From: Pseudoneurospora amorphoporcata
Taxonomy: Eukaryota; Ascomycota; Sordariomycetes; Sordariales; Sordariaceae
Reading direction: 5' to 3'
Assembly (NCBI GenBank): GCA_033297205.1
Contig: MU859134.1
Coordinates: forward strand, 86,203-150,202
DNA length: 64,000 bases
Shown here: positions 33,347 to 45,700 of the stretch, in pieces
Position numbering within the stretch: position 1 is the first letter of the stretch
Layout: the number at the start of each line of letters is the position of its first letter
Position numbers and translations under genes: made by a program
The notes under the pieces: model-generated
Told to the model about the DNA's origin: nothing
The model's input: only the letters and a program-made list of their open reading frames with translations
The model's database searches: none

Positions 33347-35218
33347 TCAAAGCTTGAACCTAAACCCCTCAACATTAATAGCCCCCTCCACCCACTCCCC
33401 CCTCGCCAACTTCTTATTCTGCCTGCTCAAAATCATCCTCATCACCGTCGCCGCACAAACCGCAATAAACGCCGTAACGCAATTCACCACCATCGCCACC
33501 GTGTAATGCGGCGCCGCGCTATTAGGATACAGGTAGCTCGCGTAGATACTACTGCAGTTGCTGACCGCATTGATAAACGCCAGCGCAGCCGCTCTCTTCG
33601 CCGGCGGCCGGGGCATGGTATTCGAGATCCAGGCCAGTGCGACCACGAAGCCCGAATAAACCGAGGGCACCATGAGCATCATGGCCAAGTACCGGGGGGC
33701 GATGTGCGTTGTTGTGGCAGCGATGATGTAGGCCACGATGGCGACGCACATGGGGATGGCGATGTGGAAGTATCGCTCGCCTGTCTTGTCGGCGTGCCAG
33801 GCGTTGGCGAAGGTGACGATCACGGCCAGCACGTAGGGCGGCGCGGTGAGCAGGAGGGAGTGAATCCGGTTGTAGCCGAGGGTGTTGACGACGGTGGGGA
33901 AGAAATTGGTGACGGTGCCGGAGGCGACGATGCAGAAGAGGAGGACCATCTGTCGTCTCTTAGTGACATGTCGAGGAAATGGATATATAACGTATACATG
34001 GGAAAACTCACCAAAACATATGTCCTGAAATCCACAAACGCCATTCTAGCCCCCTGCCAAAAAGTCTGCTCCTTCCTCCCCACCCAATCATCAACGCCCA
34101 CATCCTCTTCAAGCCTCCAAACCGCCAGCGTTCTCTCCTCCTCCGTCAACCAAGTTGTCGTCCTGGGAAAATTCGGCAGCACAAAGAAACACGCAAAGGC
34201 GATGGCGATCGTCGCCGCTCCTTCGATGATGAACAGCCATTGCCAGGCACTATACCCCCTTGCGCCGTCTAATCCTGATACCACGCCTGCGCTGATCAAA
34301 CCGGAGAAGGCACCCGAGATGAGGGCGCCCGAGTATAAGATGGCGGTGCGCAGGCCGAGCTCGGAGCGCGTGTACCAGCAGGAGAGGTAGTAGAGGCAAC
34401 CGGGGAAGTAGGCGGCTTCGACGAAGCCGAGGAAGAAACGGACGGCGTAGAGGCCGGCGGCGGAGGTGCAGGCGGAGGTGGCGGCGGAAATGGTGCCCCA
34501 GATTATCATCTGTCAAAGGGGGTGAGAGTGAGTTAGTGGGTCATGGAGAAGATGAGGGTAATTGAAAGAGAGAATGGGTGGAAGGGGAAGGGAAGGGAGA
34601 AGTGACGTACACAACATGGGAGATAAATTGCCGGCTTTCCTAGCTTGTTGAGAAACAGGTTGGATGGGATTTGCATCAAGAGGTAGCCGACGAAGAGGAT
34701 GCTGACGGAGGTTTGGTACTCGACTGAGGAGAGGTTGAGGTCGCGCTCGAGGTTGGCGAGTTTGGCGGCGGCGATGTTGTTTCTGTTTGTGGTGTAGGTG
34801 TTAGTGACTGTTCCGTTTCCCTTTCGGCGGTTTCCCTGTCCTATTGCTAACTGCTTTTGCTTGCAGAATATCCCAGACCCCTCCTTTACAATGGTAATGG
34901 ACATTATGATGGAGAGAAGACGACATACCGGTCAATGTAATTCAAGATATACATGATAATAATAGCCGGCATCAACCGCAAGTCGATTTTCCTCTTCAGC
35001 TTCTTCTCCAGGTTTTGACGCTCTTCTGGGCTCAGGGCCGCGATCCATGCCGGTGGTTGAAGGGCGGCTCTCTGACCATGGTGATGGCCAGGGTTATCAT
35101 GAGAAGAAGAGGTTTTGGCATATTCAACATTCTCGACGTCCACGACCTTGGCACTATCGCCAAGTGATGGTGACGAAGACCTAGCGGTGGTCTTGGGGTG
35201 CGCTGTTGGTTCTTCCAT
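33347..35218 (-). CDS. MFS permease, allantoate/anion:cation symporter type (Dal5-like)
   Basis: Four exons on the minus strand: 34929-35218, 34611-34782, 34012-34509 and 33347-33949; 520 residues. Splice phases agree (2, 0, 0). A 75-residue cytosolic N-terminus precedes membrane segments. Typical ACS-family signs are LMPAIIIMYILNYIDRNNIAAAKL in the first segment (split by the first intron), FVGYLLMQIPSNLFLNKLG, and GFVEAAYFPGCLYYLSCWYTRSELGLRTA. About 12 hydrophobic segments fit the sequence. These proteins import small carboxylates (allantoate, nicotinate, dipeptides) with protons across the plasma membrane. The convergent neighbour is 5-oxoprolinase, so 5-oxoproline is an attractive substrate, but that is inference. 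The codon before the chosen ATG is not a start, so 35218 is preferred over the longer frame. Confidence 0.88.
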
Positions 35219-37488
35219 GTTGGGTTGAATACGATGCGGTTCCTGGACCGTGATACCTTGCGGGAACGGACGGAGAGAGGTGGTATCTTCCTTGAACAAA
35301 GCGGCACAAAGACTGGTTTATATACTCGTTCGTCCGTCCGAACGTAAGTCATTCAGGTATTGGGACCGTTGACCATACAATAAAGAAGTCGAGCTACTAG
35401 TAGTACCTAACCGAGCTTGGAGATGGTTGTATCCCCACAACCCAGAACGGTAGAGCTAGGTATCCTTGCAAAACCTGGGGTAGAAAATCTGGGGTAAGCC
35501 TAGACAAGGAACATACTCTAGCAGGGAGGAGAACCACGATCTTTTAAAGTTCATGATCTGTTTCCCCTTCACTTCCCAACCTCCACTTACCATAAGGTAC
35601 CCTTCACTCCTCAAGTGCCTGATTCCCACCGCGTGATGCCCTGCACGCGTTACCGTATTAGTTCTACTGTACATACATGACAGGTTACATGACATATGCT
35701 GGTCGAAACGTTGCACCGAATTCCTGCTCCTCTCGTCGCCCCGAAACCTGGTAGTACCACGACACTACGGCGCTTTGGGGTGATAGGGGTTCGACGGGAA
35801 TTGCTACAGTTCAGTTCCTTCCCATTTTCCTTGTTACCCCGCGATTTCGAAACAGGTTCTTTCGCCAAGTTTCTGTTTTCTGTTGAGGTTCATTCGGCAA
35901 GTGGGTAGGTAGACTCTAAGGTAGGTAGGCGAAGAAAGATGGGCAATTCCGCATTCAACAGCCGAATTGCTCCTTCCTATCTTCCCCTCTTTGGTTGGGG
36001 TGCCGAGCCTCCTTTGTCCTTTCCTCGCTGTCATATGCACCTGCCGATGACACCAAGACGACGGATCGGCAAGACCAACACCTTGGTATCACCCTCCGTT
36101 CCCGAACATGGAGGGATTTCCGCTTTCTTTGACAGGAATCGTTGTGGTACCTGGATCTGGATGAGGATTGGAGCGCTTGGTGCGCGGAAGGTGGGGGAGC
36201 TCAATGGTGAGTTCTTTTGGAGGGAAACAACAACCATCAAACATCATCATCTTGACCCAGCCACGGCAGCGTGGGGTTATGTGGTGCTCTTCTCCTTTGC
36301 TCCTGGTTTTCGAGGCTTGAATCTGGAACAACAGCACCCATTTTTTCCAATATTGATCCAACCATCCAAACTTCCGAACACGATGGTTTCAACGAACATA
36401 TCAGAAAGCTTCGGACTCGACCCACCCTTCAATGAGAGGTTTCGATTGTCAGTCTCATAATCCCATTGCAGCCCTATCCGGGGCAGGAGGAATGCAGTTG
36501 AACCACCTCGCGAAAGTCCTCCCGGAGTCCGCTCCGCCAATGACAAATCACATGCACGCCATGTCAATTCAATGCGGAAAATGCGCGTAATGAACGGCCC
36601 AGCAGCACATTACCAACCACCAACGGATACCTAGGTGGTCTAGAAATCACAATGCTACCGTGAACGTTGCAAGCTGCGCGTCGCTATATCGTGATAGTGT
36701 TGCGGGGACATGGACGTGAAAGCAGCCCAGCCAGGAGGTCCAACCGAAACCGATATGTACGATGTACGTTGACGGTTAGGCCCGCCACTGGGACATTCAC
36801 CGTCTCGGGATATGGCGGCGATAGTTATAGTGTTATTTATTCCTTTCTTATCCTCTATATATCGCGTCTGAAGAACAAGAAGAACAGATCACGACGCACG
36901 TAGTTGTACGAACCGATACAAATGCGGTCAGCGAAGCTGGTAACCTAAAGCGATGATGAGAGATGGGTACATAGCAAAGAAGCGAGTACTGAAAGCAGAA
37001 TCGCGAATGTGGTCAAAAGATCGGAGTGGCTGTGGGGATATTAACCTGGTAATAGCGCCTCATCAACGGTCAAATGGGATGAACAAAGAGAACAGAAAAC
37101 CATGGCTTGATAAACATGGGGGTCAATGACAACAGTGAAAGTTGGGGGCTGCCAACCTGCTCCACGAAAACCTGAATAGGTACCTAGTATCACGAGCTTT
37201 GTGTCATATCTTACTCGACGGAGAGCTTGTTGAAGAGTATCTTAATAATGCTCAAGTATTCTCTTCCTAAGTAATGTCTAGTAGTTCCCTCCAACATGAC
37301 CACAGGTGGCAACTTTTCCATCATCATCAGTTTCAAAAAGTTCTATCTTTTTCCTAAAGGGTATCCCAAATAACAACGTTTAGCCACCATAGCTTGATCA
37401 GTCTACTTATTGAAAGCCCTCACCGCAGTTACAGGCTGTCCAACGTATTTCTAAGTAAATAGACAAGCCTCCAAGCTTCCAAGCGCAT

Positions 37489-37525
<37 letters not shown>

Positions 37526-37952
37526 AGCCGAACCAAACGAATATATGAGGCTCTGTCTTCCTTTAGCGAGGGGAAGAGTCCAGCATAGGCTACCCTGGTC
37601 GGAAAAAGTCCGGTACCGTAATTATGAGACATGGTATAAAATGATACGCAGACAGCCAGATCTCATACTCTGGTGTGGCGCGTCATGTGCAGTGAGTTGA
37701 TTCCATGTACAAAGAGACTGCTCAGTCATCCAGTGATCGCCTCCTCCTGTTCAACAAGTCAAGGAGCATTAGCCGTGCTTTAGGTAGTGAGGGTGACCAA
37801 CAGTATGGACTGCGGTAAATATGTGCAAAAGGTACAAAGGCGTCAGCAACCCATTAGCTAGAACTGAAGGCTCGGAATCAATGCAAGAAAAACAAGGGCG
37901 GGAATGTAGCAACCGCAAGCCCTTAATCAATTGTCGAGGCTTCTCAACCTTC
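35219..37952. other. 2.7-kb intergenic region
   Basis: Permease promoter and the SNF1 3' end. An open frame at 35939-36460 (+, 173 codons) has no family signature and was not accepted. A pure A run lies at 37490-37524. Confidence 0.55.
37490..37524 (+). repeat. 35-base A tract
   Basis: An uninterrupted run of 35 A. It could be the tail of a retroposed sequence or a slippage-prone homopolymer. No recognisable retroposon precedes it. Confidence 0.9.
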
Positions 37953-40519
37953 TCAATCAGCGTCTGCCAACTGCATGATAAGCTTGGCAGCCATGTCAAG
38001 GAAGGGAAAGGGGCTCGTGACTTCCTTATCCTCTAGAAGCTTTCCATCAGGGGTCTCGTAGCCGTCAACTTTGAAGTCGACGAGATAGACACCGTGCTCC
38101 ATTTCGTAGATCTGAATCTCCATACGCATAGCCACAACCTGGTACTTGTCGCTACCGTCCCGGGTAACATGCATGGTCTCTCCTGCTTCGCTGAGGCCCG
38201 AGGCAATCGAATGCTTTTTCATTTCTGACCAAGGTGTTAGTCAAGCTTTATCGTGTATGATGGACAGGCGGCAAACTCACTATCGGTTGTCCAGCGGATC
38301 TTGATGTGCCAGGGGTCCGCAGGAAGTCTGTAGGTCTTTGTGGGATCCATGTTAGATGATGACTTCTTGCGCCCGATAGTAGGTCCATCATAGTCATCCG
38401 CCTCGTCATCGTCCCGGTGGGCTACTTCGTAGTCTTCATCGACAATCCATCCCGCACCAAGCTTGTTTAGCGCCTTGTAAATACACACCAGCGCTTCCCA
38501 AGGAGCGTTCCTAGATCGAATACCAAACTGCCATCGAGCAGGCTTGTTCTTCTTGGGCGGGTGGACGGGGGTAAGTCCTTGTGGGCGCTTGTTGGCCTCG
38601 TCAAGACGAAGTTGGCTCCTCGAATGTGGCTTGAGTCTTCGGATTGTCTCTTCTTGTTCAGCTTGGCTGCGCGGCTGGTTCGCAGGCTCAACAATGGTAG
38701 GGATAGCATCAGGGGGCTCAAGACCTTCGGCCTTGGCCTTCTCACGCTCCATGAAGACCTTGTGGTAGGTAGGAAGACTGCTAGGCAAAATACCGATCTT
38801 GGTGACATATGGCCGCGGTGAAGTTCCTGTGCTAACGGATGCGATAGACCGAGCTGATGACATATTCGGGTCAAGGAGCGGACTCGGGACAGACTCTTCT
38901 GTCGTGAGGCCTGGGATTTCTTCATCGGTTTTTAGTAGTTGTCCTGGAATTCCTGACGCGGTATCGCTCCAAAGAGGACGGTGTTCGCAAACTCAAGGGA
39001 TTGCTCTTTTGCGTTAGGTGATGTTCACCACTAGGCAAGTATAAAACTGACGCGAAAAGAGAATGGGACGTAGCAAAATCAACCGCCAAAGAAGGACAAG
39101 ACAGACGAGTAAAGGATCGCAAAGGGATCGATAGATTCCAATGATGAGAAGACAAAAGACTTGCTGGGAGGGAGCGTAGACTCACGGTTACTCTGCATCA
39201 GCTTATTCTCACGCACGATCATGTAGGCATCTTTGATGGCCGAGGGTTCGTCGGCCTCCAAGGCCTCTTCGACATCTCTCTTGCCGTAGCCCATGGTTTT
39301 ACTGATCTTCTCCGTGACCTCATTATGCAGCTTCTCCTGTTCCTGCGGAGGCGCATTTGGCGCAATGTCGCTAACCTTGATGGCCTTGTTCGGGTCTACG
39401 CCAGTGTTGAGGAACTCCTCGACAGGAGGGTGAAGGTAAGCCGGCAGATCCTTGAGGAACCATGGGTCCTGGCGAATTTCATCAATCGTGGCACGTTGAA
39501 CGGGATTAACGACCAACATCTTCTTGATTAGTGACGCCGCTCCGGGACTCATCCAGGTCGGGACCATGTAGCTTCCGCGCGCGATCTTGGCGAAGAGACT
39601 GGGAATATGCTCGTCGTCGAAGGGAAGGCGTCCGACGAGTAGGACGTAGAGAATGACACCGCAACTCCAGACATCGACCTCGGGTCCTGCATAGAGCTTG
39701 CCACCAATGACCTCGGGAGCCGCATAGTTGGGAGAGCCGCAGCTGGTCTTGAGGAAGTTACCGTCGGTCATGATATTGCTAAGACCGAAATCGGCGATTT
39801 TGACATTGAGATTCTCGTCCAGCAAGAGGTTCTCTGGCTTTAGGTCGCGATGGACGATCTTGTGACGATGACAGTATTCGACGGCGCATAGCATCTGCTG
39901 AAAGAAGCGGCGGGCTTCATCCTCCTTCATCTTTCCATGTTGAACAATGTAATCGAATAATTCGCCGCCGGCATATTCTAGCACCATGATGATCTCTGTT
40001 GGTGTCTTGATAACCGTATACCTGATATGCGCGCCGAGTTAGCCAATGCTTATGGAAATAGTAGGAGCCAATGTCTGCGCATGGGCGTCGAGGGACGGCC
40101 TACAGCTTGATGATATGGGGATGTCTGAGCAATTGAAGATACTCAATTTCGCGCTCTACGCGGCCTTGCATGTCGCGGCTGATAAGCTTCTTGCGCGCGA
40201 TGATCTTGAGGGCGACCTGCTGGCCGGTACTGCGATGGACAGCCAGCTTGACCTTGCCAAAGCTGCCTTCGCCGAGCGTCTTGACAATGTTGTAGGCACC
40301 GATGCGCTGCTCGGTGCGCATCTTGTCGCGGAGGGGTGTATCGGCCATGACGGCGTTGATATTAGGATGTAATTGCTGGCCGTGTTGACCGTATTCATGG
40401 AGGTTGCCAGTGCTGGGGCCGAAACCTGATGCGCCATCGCCGGATCGCTTGTTGCGACTTCGGATCTGAGAAGGAGACAGGGAGATGGAGAGCTCCTCGT
40501 CATCGTAGGCCTGTGCCAT
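37953..40519 (-). CDS. snf1: SNF1/AMPK catalytic subunit, carbon-derepression protein kinase
   Basis: Four exons on the minus strand: 40104-40519, 39186-40021, 38281-38991 and 37953-38224; about 744 residues. The kinase domain (about 77-330) has GEGSFGKV (83-90), catalytic Lys105, HRDLKPEN (196-203), DFG (216-218) and the activation-loop Thr231 in LKTSCGSPNYAAPE, the residue phosphorylated by LKB1-type kinases. A UBA-like autoinhibitory domain follows (VTEKISKTMGYGKRDVEEALE). The C-terminal part (about 530-744) is the regulatory-subunit-binding region ending in LDMAAKLIMQLADAD. It works in a heterotrimer in cytosol and nucleus. The first, second and fourth exon joins are secure. The acceptor at 38992 was chosen to keep the frame (intron of 194 bp) and is less certain. 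No poly-His tract is present near the N-terminus, unlike yeast Snf1. Confidence 0.93.
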
Positions 40520-41545
40520 GGCGGGCGGAGCCGCTTGCAACGCAACGGCACTGGATCGCGGGATGGAAGGTCGTTCGTTTGTCTGACGAGATGTCGTCCG
40601 AATGGTTGGTGGAGACGACGATGGGGGAATGGAGGAACGGAGGTCCAGGGCGCGGAGGTCCCTCGAATAAATCCTAGGAGTGGAAGCGAACAGACTCGGG
40701 AGGTCGCAGCAGATGAAGCTACGTCAAGGCTCGGTAGGCTGTCGTGCAAAGGCCGGGTCGTGGTAGCGTCGGTCGATGTTTAGGTACCGCCTTGCTTGTT
40801 CAGGAGAACATCATGTATCAGTTGCGCATTCGGTCGGTGTTCGGTTGTCAGCCGACAAGAATCAGCAATTCAGCGGTGGACGGCAAGTGTTGGAGCTGTT
40901 AGCAGGTGGACAGAAGCGAACAGCGGGGCAACAAGAGATGGAGATGGAAAACGGGGGGGGAAAATGGGGAATTAGTGGAGGAAAATGGAAGGATGCAGGG
41001 ACGACATACGGCAGCACCGCGGGGTCAGAGCGCTCCGGAGAGCGGCCTGCCACGGGGCTGCCGAGCCGGACGGAAAGTTCCATCACCAGCTACAGGGGGC
41101 CGTCGCTAGAGTTTCAGGGACTCCGAGCCAACTGTTAGTCGTTATCGCCTTTGCTCCGAGGTCACCGGGCTCGGTCACAAGACCATCGAGGCGTCGCAAG
41201 GCCGATAAAAGCCTTGTACACACGTGTTTACCACACACCATCATTGCCGAAACAGGTATCAAGCAAATGTTACACTACAAAGGGGTGAGAGCTGTGTTCT
41301 TCGATCCCTTTTACGGATCGATGGTTTTGGATTGTGGATGTTCGGTACAATGAGAACCTCAATGGGCAATCACGCCGGCATTTTTGGTTAGGCACGTAGT
41401 ATCATTCGGATAGTGCCCGCCCAAGCTTCACCAAAAGTCGGGGTCTGTGTATGTTACGATCAAATGACAACTATCATATCTCATTGTCTACCAATCCAAG
41501 ATCTCTCTATATAGTCACCACCCACCTGCTAGTCCGAGACTACCA
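40520..41545. other. snf1 promoter and leader / 3' end of TMEM19-like gene
   Basis: 1.0 kb of intergenic sequence. A G-run at about 40953-40960 and purine-rich DNA are present. No gene supported. Confidence 0.5.
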
Positions 41546-42783
41546 TTACGCCCACCATGGCGGCAACACAGACTGCAAAGGAACACCCCAATACCACGAA
41601 GCGACCGCCATCGCCCCCACGCTCATGCCAAATGCCATCAAGAAGTTGACATCGTTGTTATCAAGCAGGTCCCAGCCGTTCTCCACCACTCTCGACCGCC
41701 TCTCTTCTCCAAAGCTCGACCTTCGCTCCTTGTTGCCGGAAGCCGTAGCCTTGCTGCTGGCCTTTCCTGCGCCGCTGACGTCCTCCACCGCATCCGTCCC
41801 CTCACCAGATAGAAGAGACGACTTGATCTCAGCCTTGGTGCGACCGGCAAGGGTATTGGGGTTCGTAGCGTTGGAAACCAGCACCCTGACGCCACCCTCG
41901 CCCTCGACAATCTTGCCCGTACGCACATCCTTGACACTGGCCTGAAAGAGCCCACCCAGTATGCTATCCACAACGCTGCCCAAGAAACCCCAGAGTGTGA
42001 GGCCGAGAATAAGGAAACGGCGCTGTTCCAGTGACCAGCCCGCGGCACCGCCAATTCTCATAGCTGTGTCATCAGTGCAGAGAGGCAGAAGAAGCATCGA
42101 CGCGGTGACGATGATCATGCTGCCCAGCAGACCAGCGCCGAGGCCCATGAGGGACACTCCGCCGTTGGTGCCGCGCGGTACCTTGCGCAGGTTCCAGCTT
42201 GTGATCAGGCGTGGCTCGCCCTTGGATAGGATGCCCAGCTCGGAGCTGAAGGTGTCGGCCGCGACGCAGGCATAGTTGGCAATGATACCGATCACCAGCA
42301 AATCGCCGCCCCAGGAGAAGCAAAGGCTGCCTGTTCCGGTGCTGGTGGGATTGGCGATAAGCGCCTGCTTGCGTGTGTGCAGCTGGTAGGCGTGGAGCAA
42401 AGAGAAGATGGAAGCCGTGAGCGAGTTGGCGAACACTTGGATGTGGTTTCGAGGGCCTTCGCCGCCGGATGTGCCCTTGGAGTGTACCGTGAGGTTCGCC
42501 TTGACATTTTCCTTGATCTAAACGGAGAAAAGATGTCGTTGTTAGTCGTTTTGTTTCACGGTCGTGGGTGCTGCCTTCAGGTATGGGTCTGACTTACATG
42601 TGTTACCCGCGTTCCCGCGAGGAAGAACACAACGAGTAGAGCAAAAGGGAGATTCCACGGGTGGACAGCGTGTGCGACGGCCGTGAGGAAAGCAGCAAAG
42701 ATGCCACCGGGTGTCAACGAGTTCTTGGAGTGTGCTCTGTAAACGAGCGCCGCGATAGCGGGCACGGCGATTTCAGCTCTCAT
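41546..42783 (-). CDS. TMEM19 / DUF92 family membrane protein
   Basis: Exons 42598-42783 and 41546-42517, with an 80-bp intron (GTAAGT...GTTTAG); 385 residues. The family is PF01940 (TMEM19, related to the plant prenyl-phosphate kinases VTE5/VTE6). Signature: NSLTPGGIFAAFLTA near the N-terminus, SKGTSGGEGPRNHIQVFANS at about 70-90, and the hallmark ADTFSSELGILS followed by KVPRGTNGGVS at about 140-175. Six or so hydrophobic segments surround an Ala/Ser/Lys/Glu-rich loop (about 300-345), which is probably an insertion, and the last segment ends in PPWWA. It is an intracellular membrane protein. The exact substrate is unknown in fungi. The splice restores the uninterrupted family sequence. Confidence 0.88.
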
Positions 42784-45700
42784 GCTGCCGCTACCGGTTT
42801 TGTGATCCTTGGAGCGTGTGTTCGATCGTAGCCGATGAGATTAGTATATGTTGTTGTCGTTTTTTTCTTCGGTCAAGTTGTTGTATTGGCTAAGATACGA
42901 TGGTTATCTTGTTCAGTTGTCGCCGTCGACACGTGCAATCAACTGTTTTGTGTTGCTGGCAAGTTCGCGTTGAACTCATGTCATCATTCAGAGGGCCGAT
43001 CATCCCCTGCATTTGTCCAGCGCCAACATCCCCTGTACTTGTAATGAAATCCCACCGCCTTCCTTGTTGGGCAGAGCGCGGCTCGACGGACCCACCGCAT
43101 TGGCTCCTCTCTTTTAAGCTTTGGCCGAGTCTTGGCACCACGTCCCATTCACTGTCAGCTTCAGATCAGCTTCGCTTGTTTCTTGTGCTTCCATTCTTCC
43201 ATGCTTCCACCGGATGGCGGAAACGTACGAGAATAGAAATCACGCCCTGTTACCACGTCAATGGTTTCTTGTACAAAGTATCGTCATATACGGCTACAAA
43301 GCTCACCAAATTTGTTTTGGCAACATCGCCGATATCTGCTCTTTCAAAACGTCTGGTCACACCCGCACAGCAAGCAAGCGGCCATCGATGGGAATTTGGC
43401 ATCTTGTTTTTGAACCTCTCATTTCTGTCACCTACCCTGCTTTTTCCTCTCTTTGCCTGTTGGACGCCCACAACCCTAACCCCGGCCCTCGATTTCCCCC
43501 TTTTTCCTCGCACTCGTTGCGGGATACCGAGTCCGCATTCGCTCCGCGATAACTCCTGCCGAGGCCGTTGCGATGATGAAACATTCAAGGTAAAGTGCGA
43601 ATGATGCTCAACCCATCTCGTGGCCTTCTGTTTACGACTCGCGCATTGAGATTCGGCCAGTGCTGATGGGTGCATCTAGCAGACGAAACAACCTGGAAGC
43701 TGCGGTCATATTGAACAAGCTTCCTCTTGGATCAGCCGATCATCTTTGACCTGGAATTTCTTCCCATGATTCGAGTTTCCCTGCCTGCCGAACAACCGAC
43801 GATCCTTGTGACTTTGACTCGTGCTTGCCAAAGTTTCGAACCAGGTGCTTGCGCCTCCCGGTCCCCCCCAAAAGTCCTCATGGATGTCGGTTAGGTTGTC
43901 GCCTGGCGAATCACCAAACAGGTGGGTTCCATGTCGTTGAGTGCATGGAAAGTGATCTCGAAGCTCCTTTCTTAACCTCCATGATTTTCCCCTTCGACGG
44001 TCTTCGTGGCAATATTGCCCTCTTGCTGTGTGGCGTATCTGACTGCAAGTTTCTTTGAACGCCACCAGTCATGGTCCGAATCCTGAACGAGTTTTCCACG
44101 ACACATCTGCTCACAACTACCACCATATCCACGGCCATGGACCTCATAACTGAAGGATTATGCCGTAACCGTTCGGATGAGCGCAGGGTCCTTGTTGACG
44201 ACTCTTGTTCAATCCTGTTCCAGCTTGAGGTGTGTTATCCCCTATTCCTTCTTGATACTTGTCTGACCCTGATAGATGTCGTTTCTCCATACCCTCTCTC
44301 CCTGAACACTCCTGAGAATGCTGGTCAAGAGTCGGCCGGTGGTATGCTTGACTTGGGACCCCCTCGGAAAAAAAATATCAGTTGTTGCAGCGTCGACCCA
44401 TTCACCTTCTGTCCGCCAACTTGTCTCCCTTGCTCTTTTCCACTTGGCTTGCTTCTCACGTTAGCTGTCATCTGTCCCAGGTTGTTACTCGTAATGAATG
44501 CGTTTCAGCTGATGTTGTCTGCGTCGTCTCCAAGCGGAATCGGCTGGGTTTGTCAAGCTGGATGGCAAGTTGTCTCAAGAATGATGCTCCAGCTTCGGTT
44601 GCTTTCCCGTTCTTCATACCCCATCCATCATTCTTCATCCTTTGTCCTCTTGCTTTCAGTCCATCTGGCATGACTACCCGGTAAAGGTTGCTGGTGGCAT
44701 CTCACTGTCGTCCTCATTTCCCAACCGAGCATTGTCCGATGGATATGGCCATATAGGGTCGTGTTCGCGGATGCATCCTCGTATACCGGCAGTCCAACGC
44801 CATGGTCCCTCTTCATCCTTCACCAGCTTTTAACAAAGTCGTGATGGGCCATCGAGGAAGTGGTTGTTTGAAGTCAAGCATAGAAGCGTCGTTGATGTTG
44901 ATCGGTCGATCTGATGGAGTCGTTTAGCTCACACCACACGAGGCGGCGAACGATTTCTCCAAACGTCCTCTCGATTAACAAGACTGTGTTGAATATGGGG
45001 TGGGGGATCTTCTTATACATCTTTCCTCCTCCTCAGGAGGCACTTCATATGGGCCATCCTGCCTGACGAATGCAATGGTACATGTCGGCACATTTATGTT
45101 GCACTCGGGTGCTCGAAAGAAGTTGTCCGAGTTTTCCAAGGGAGAAAGCAATGGAGACGGCAACTAAACAGAAGTCCCGCAGGGAATCATTTCCACATAT
45201 TGAAAACGATGGAAGATGGTCCGGATTCATCCCCATCGCCCACTCTTGCCTGCGCACCATTGGTTTCTGTACAAGCCTACGTACGCACTCTCTTGGTTTT
45301 CCAATCATATGTGTCGTCTCCCCTCCCCCTCAGACATCCCGAACGTCGTGCACTCACTCGCCCGGACGGTTGATTTCGTATCCTCCACTTTGAAGACGCG
45401 TACGCAATCTCTTTCCTCTCCGAAGGATGCAGATCATTGCTGTCGTTGAGAATTGGGCGGGGGACGTGGTGACAGGAGCATGGAAGGACCAACTCCGGAG
45501 AGTCGGTGGTCGGAGAGTGGGATGGATGAATCAAGGCAAAAGGTCGCAGAAGAAGAAAGATGAGGACGGAATCAAAAACAGGTACGTACATCGATATAAC
45601 TCAACGTCCTTTCTGTTCATTAGCCTCCCGTCGTGCCCATACGTATCCGTTGGCCGTTGGGGTTGGCAACCGTTGTGCCCGTTACCGGTTGTCCGATCGT

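Noticed and set aside
33506..34390. 294-codon plus-strand open frame
   Set aside because: Runs antisense across exons and an intron of the permease, Arg/Gly/Asp/His-rich with no signature.
35939..36460. 173-codon plus-strand open frame
   Set aside because: No signature. His/Pro/Trp-rich, and an equally long antisense frame exists.
42900..43604. 234-codon plus-strand open frame
   Set aside because: No domain, odd Cys/Trp/His-rich composition, overlaps open frames on the other strand. Probably stop-poor pyrimidine-rich DNA.
44071..44673. 200-codon plus-strand open frame
   Set aside because: No recognisable family or splice partner. Composition like surrounding non-coding sequence.
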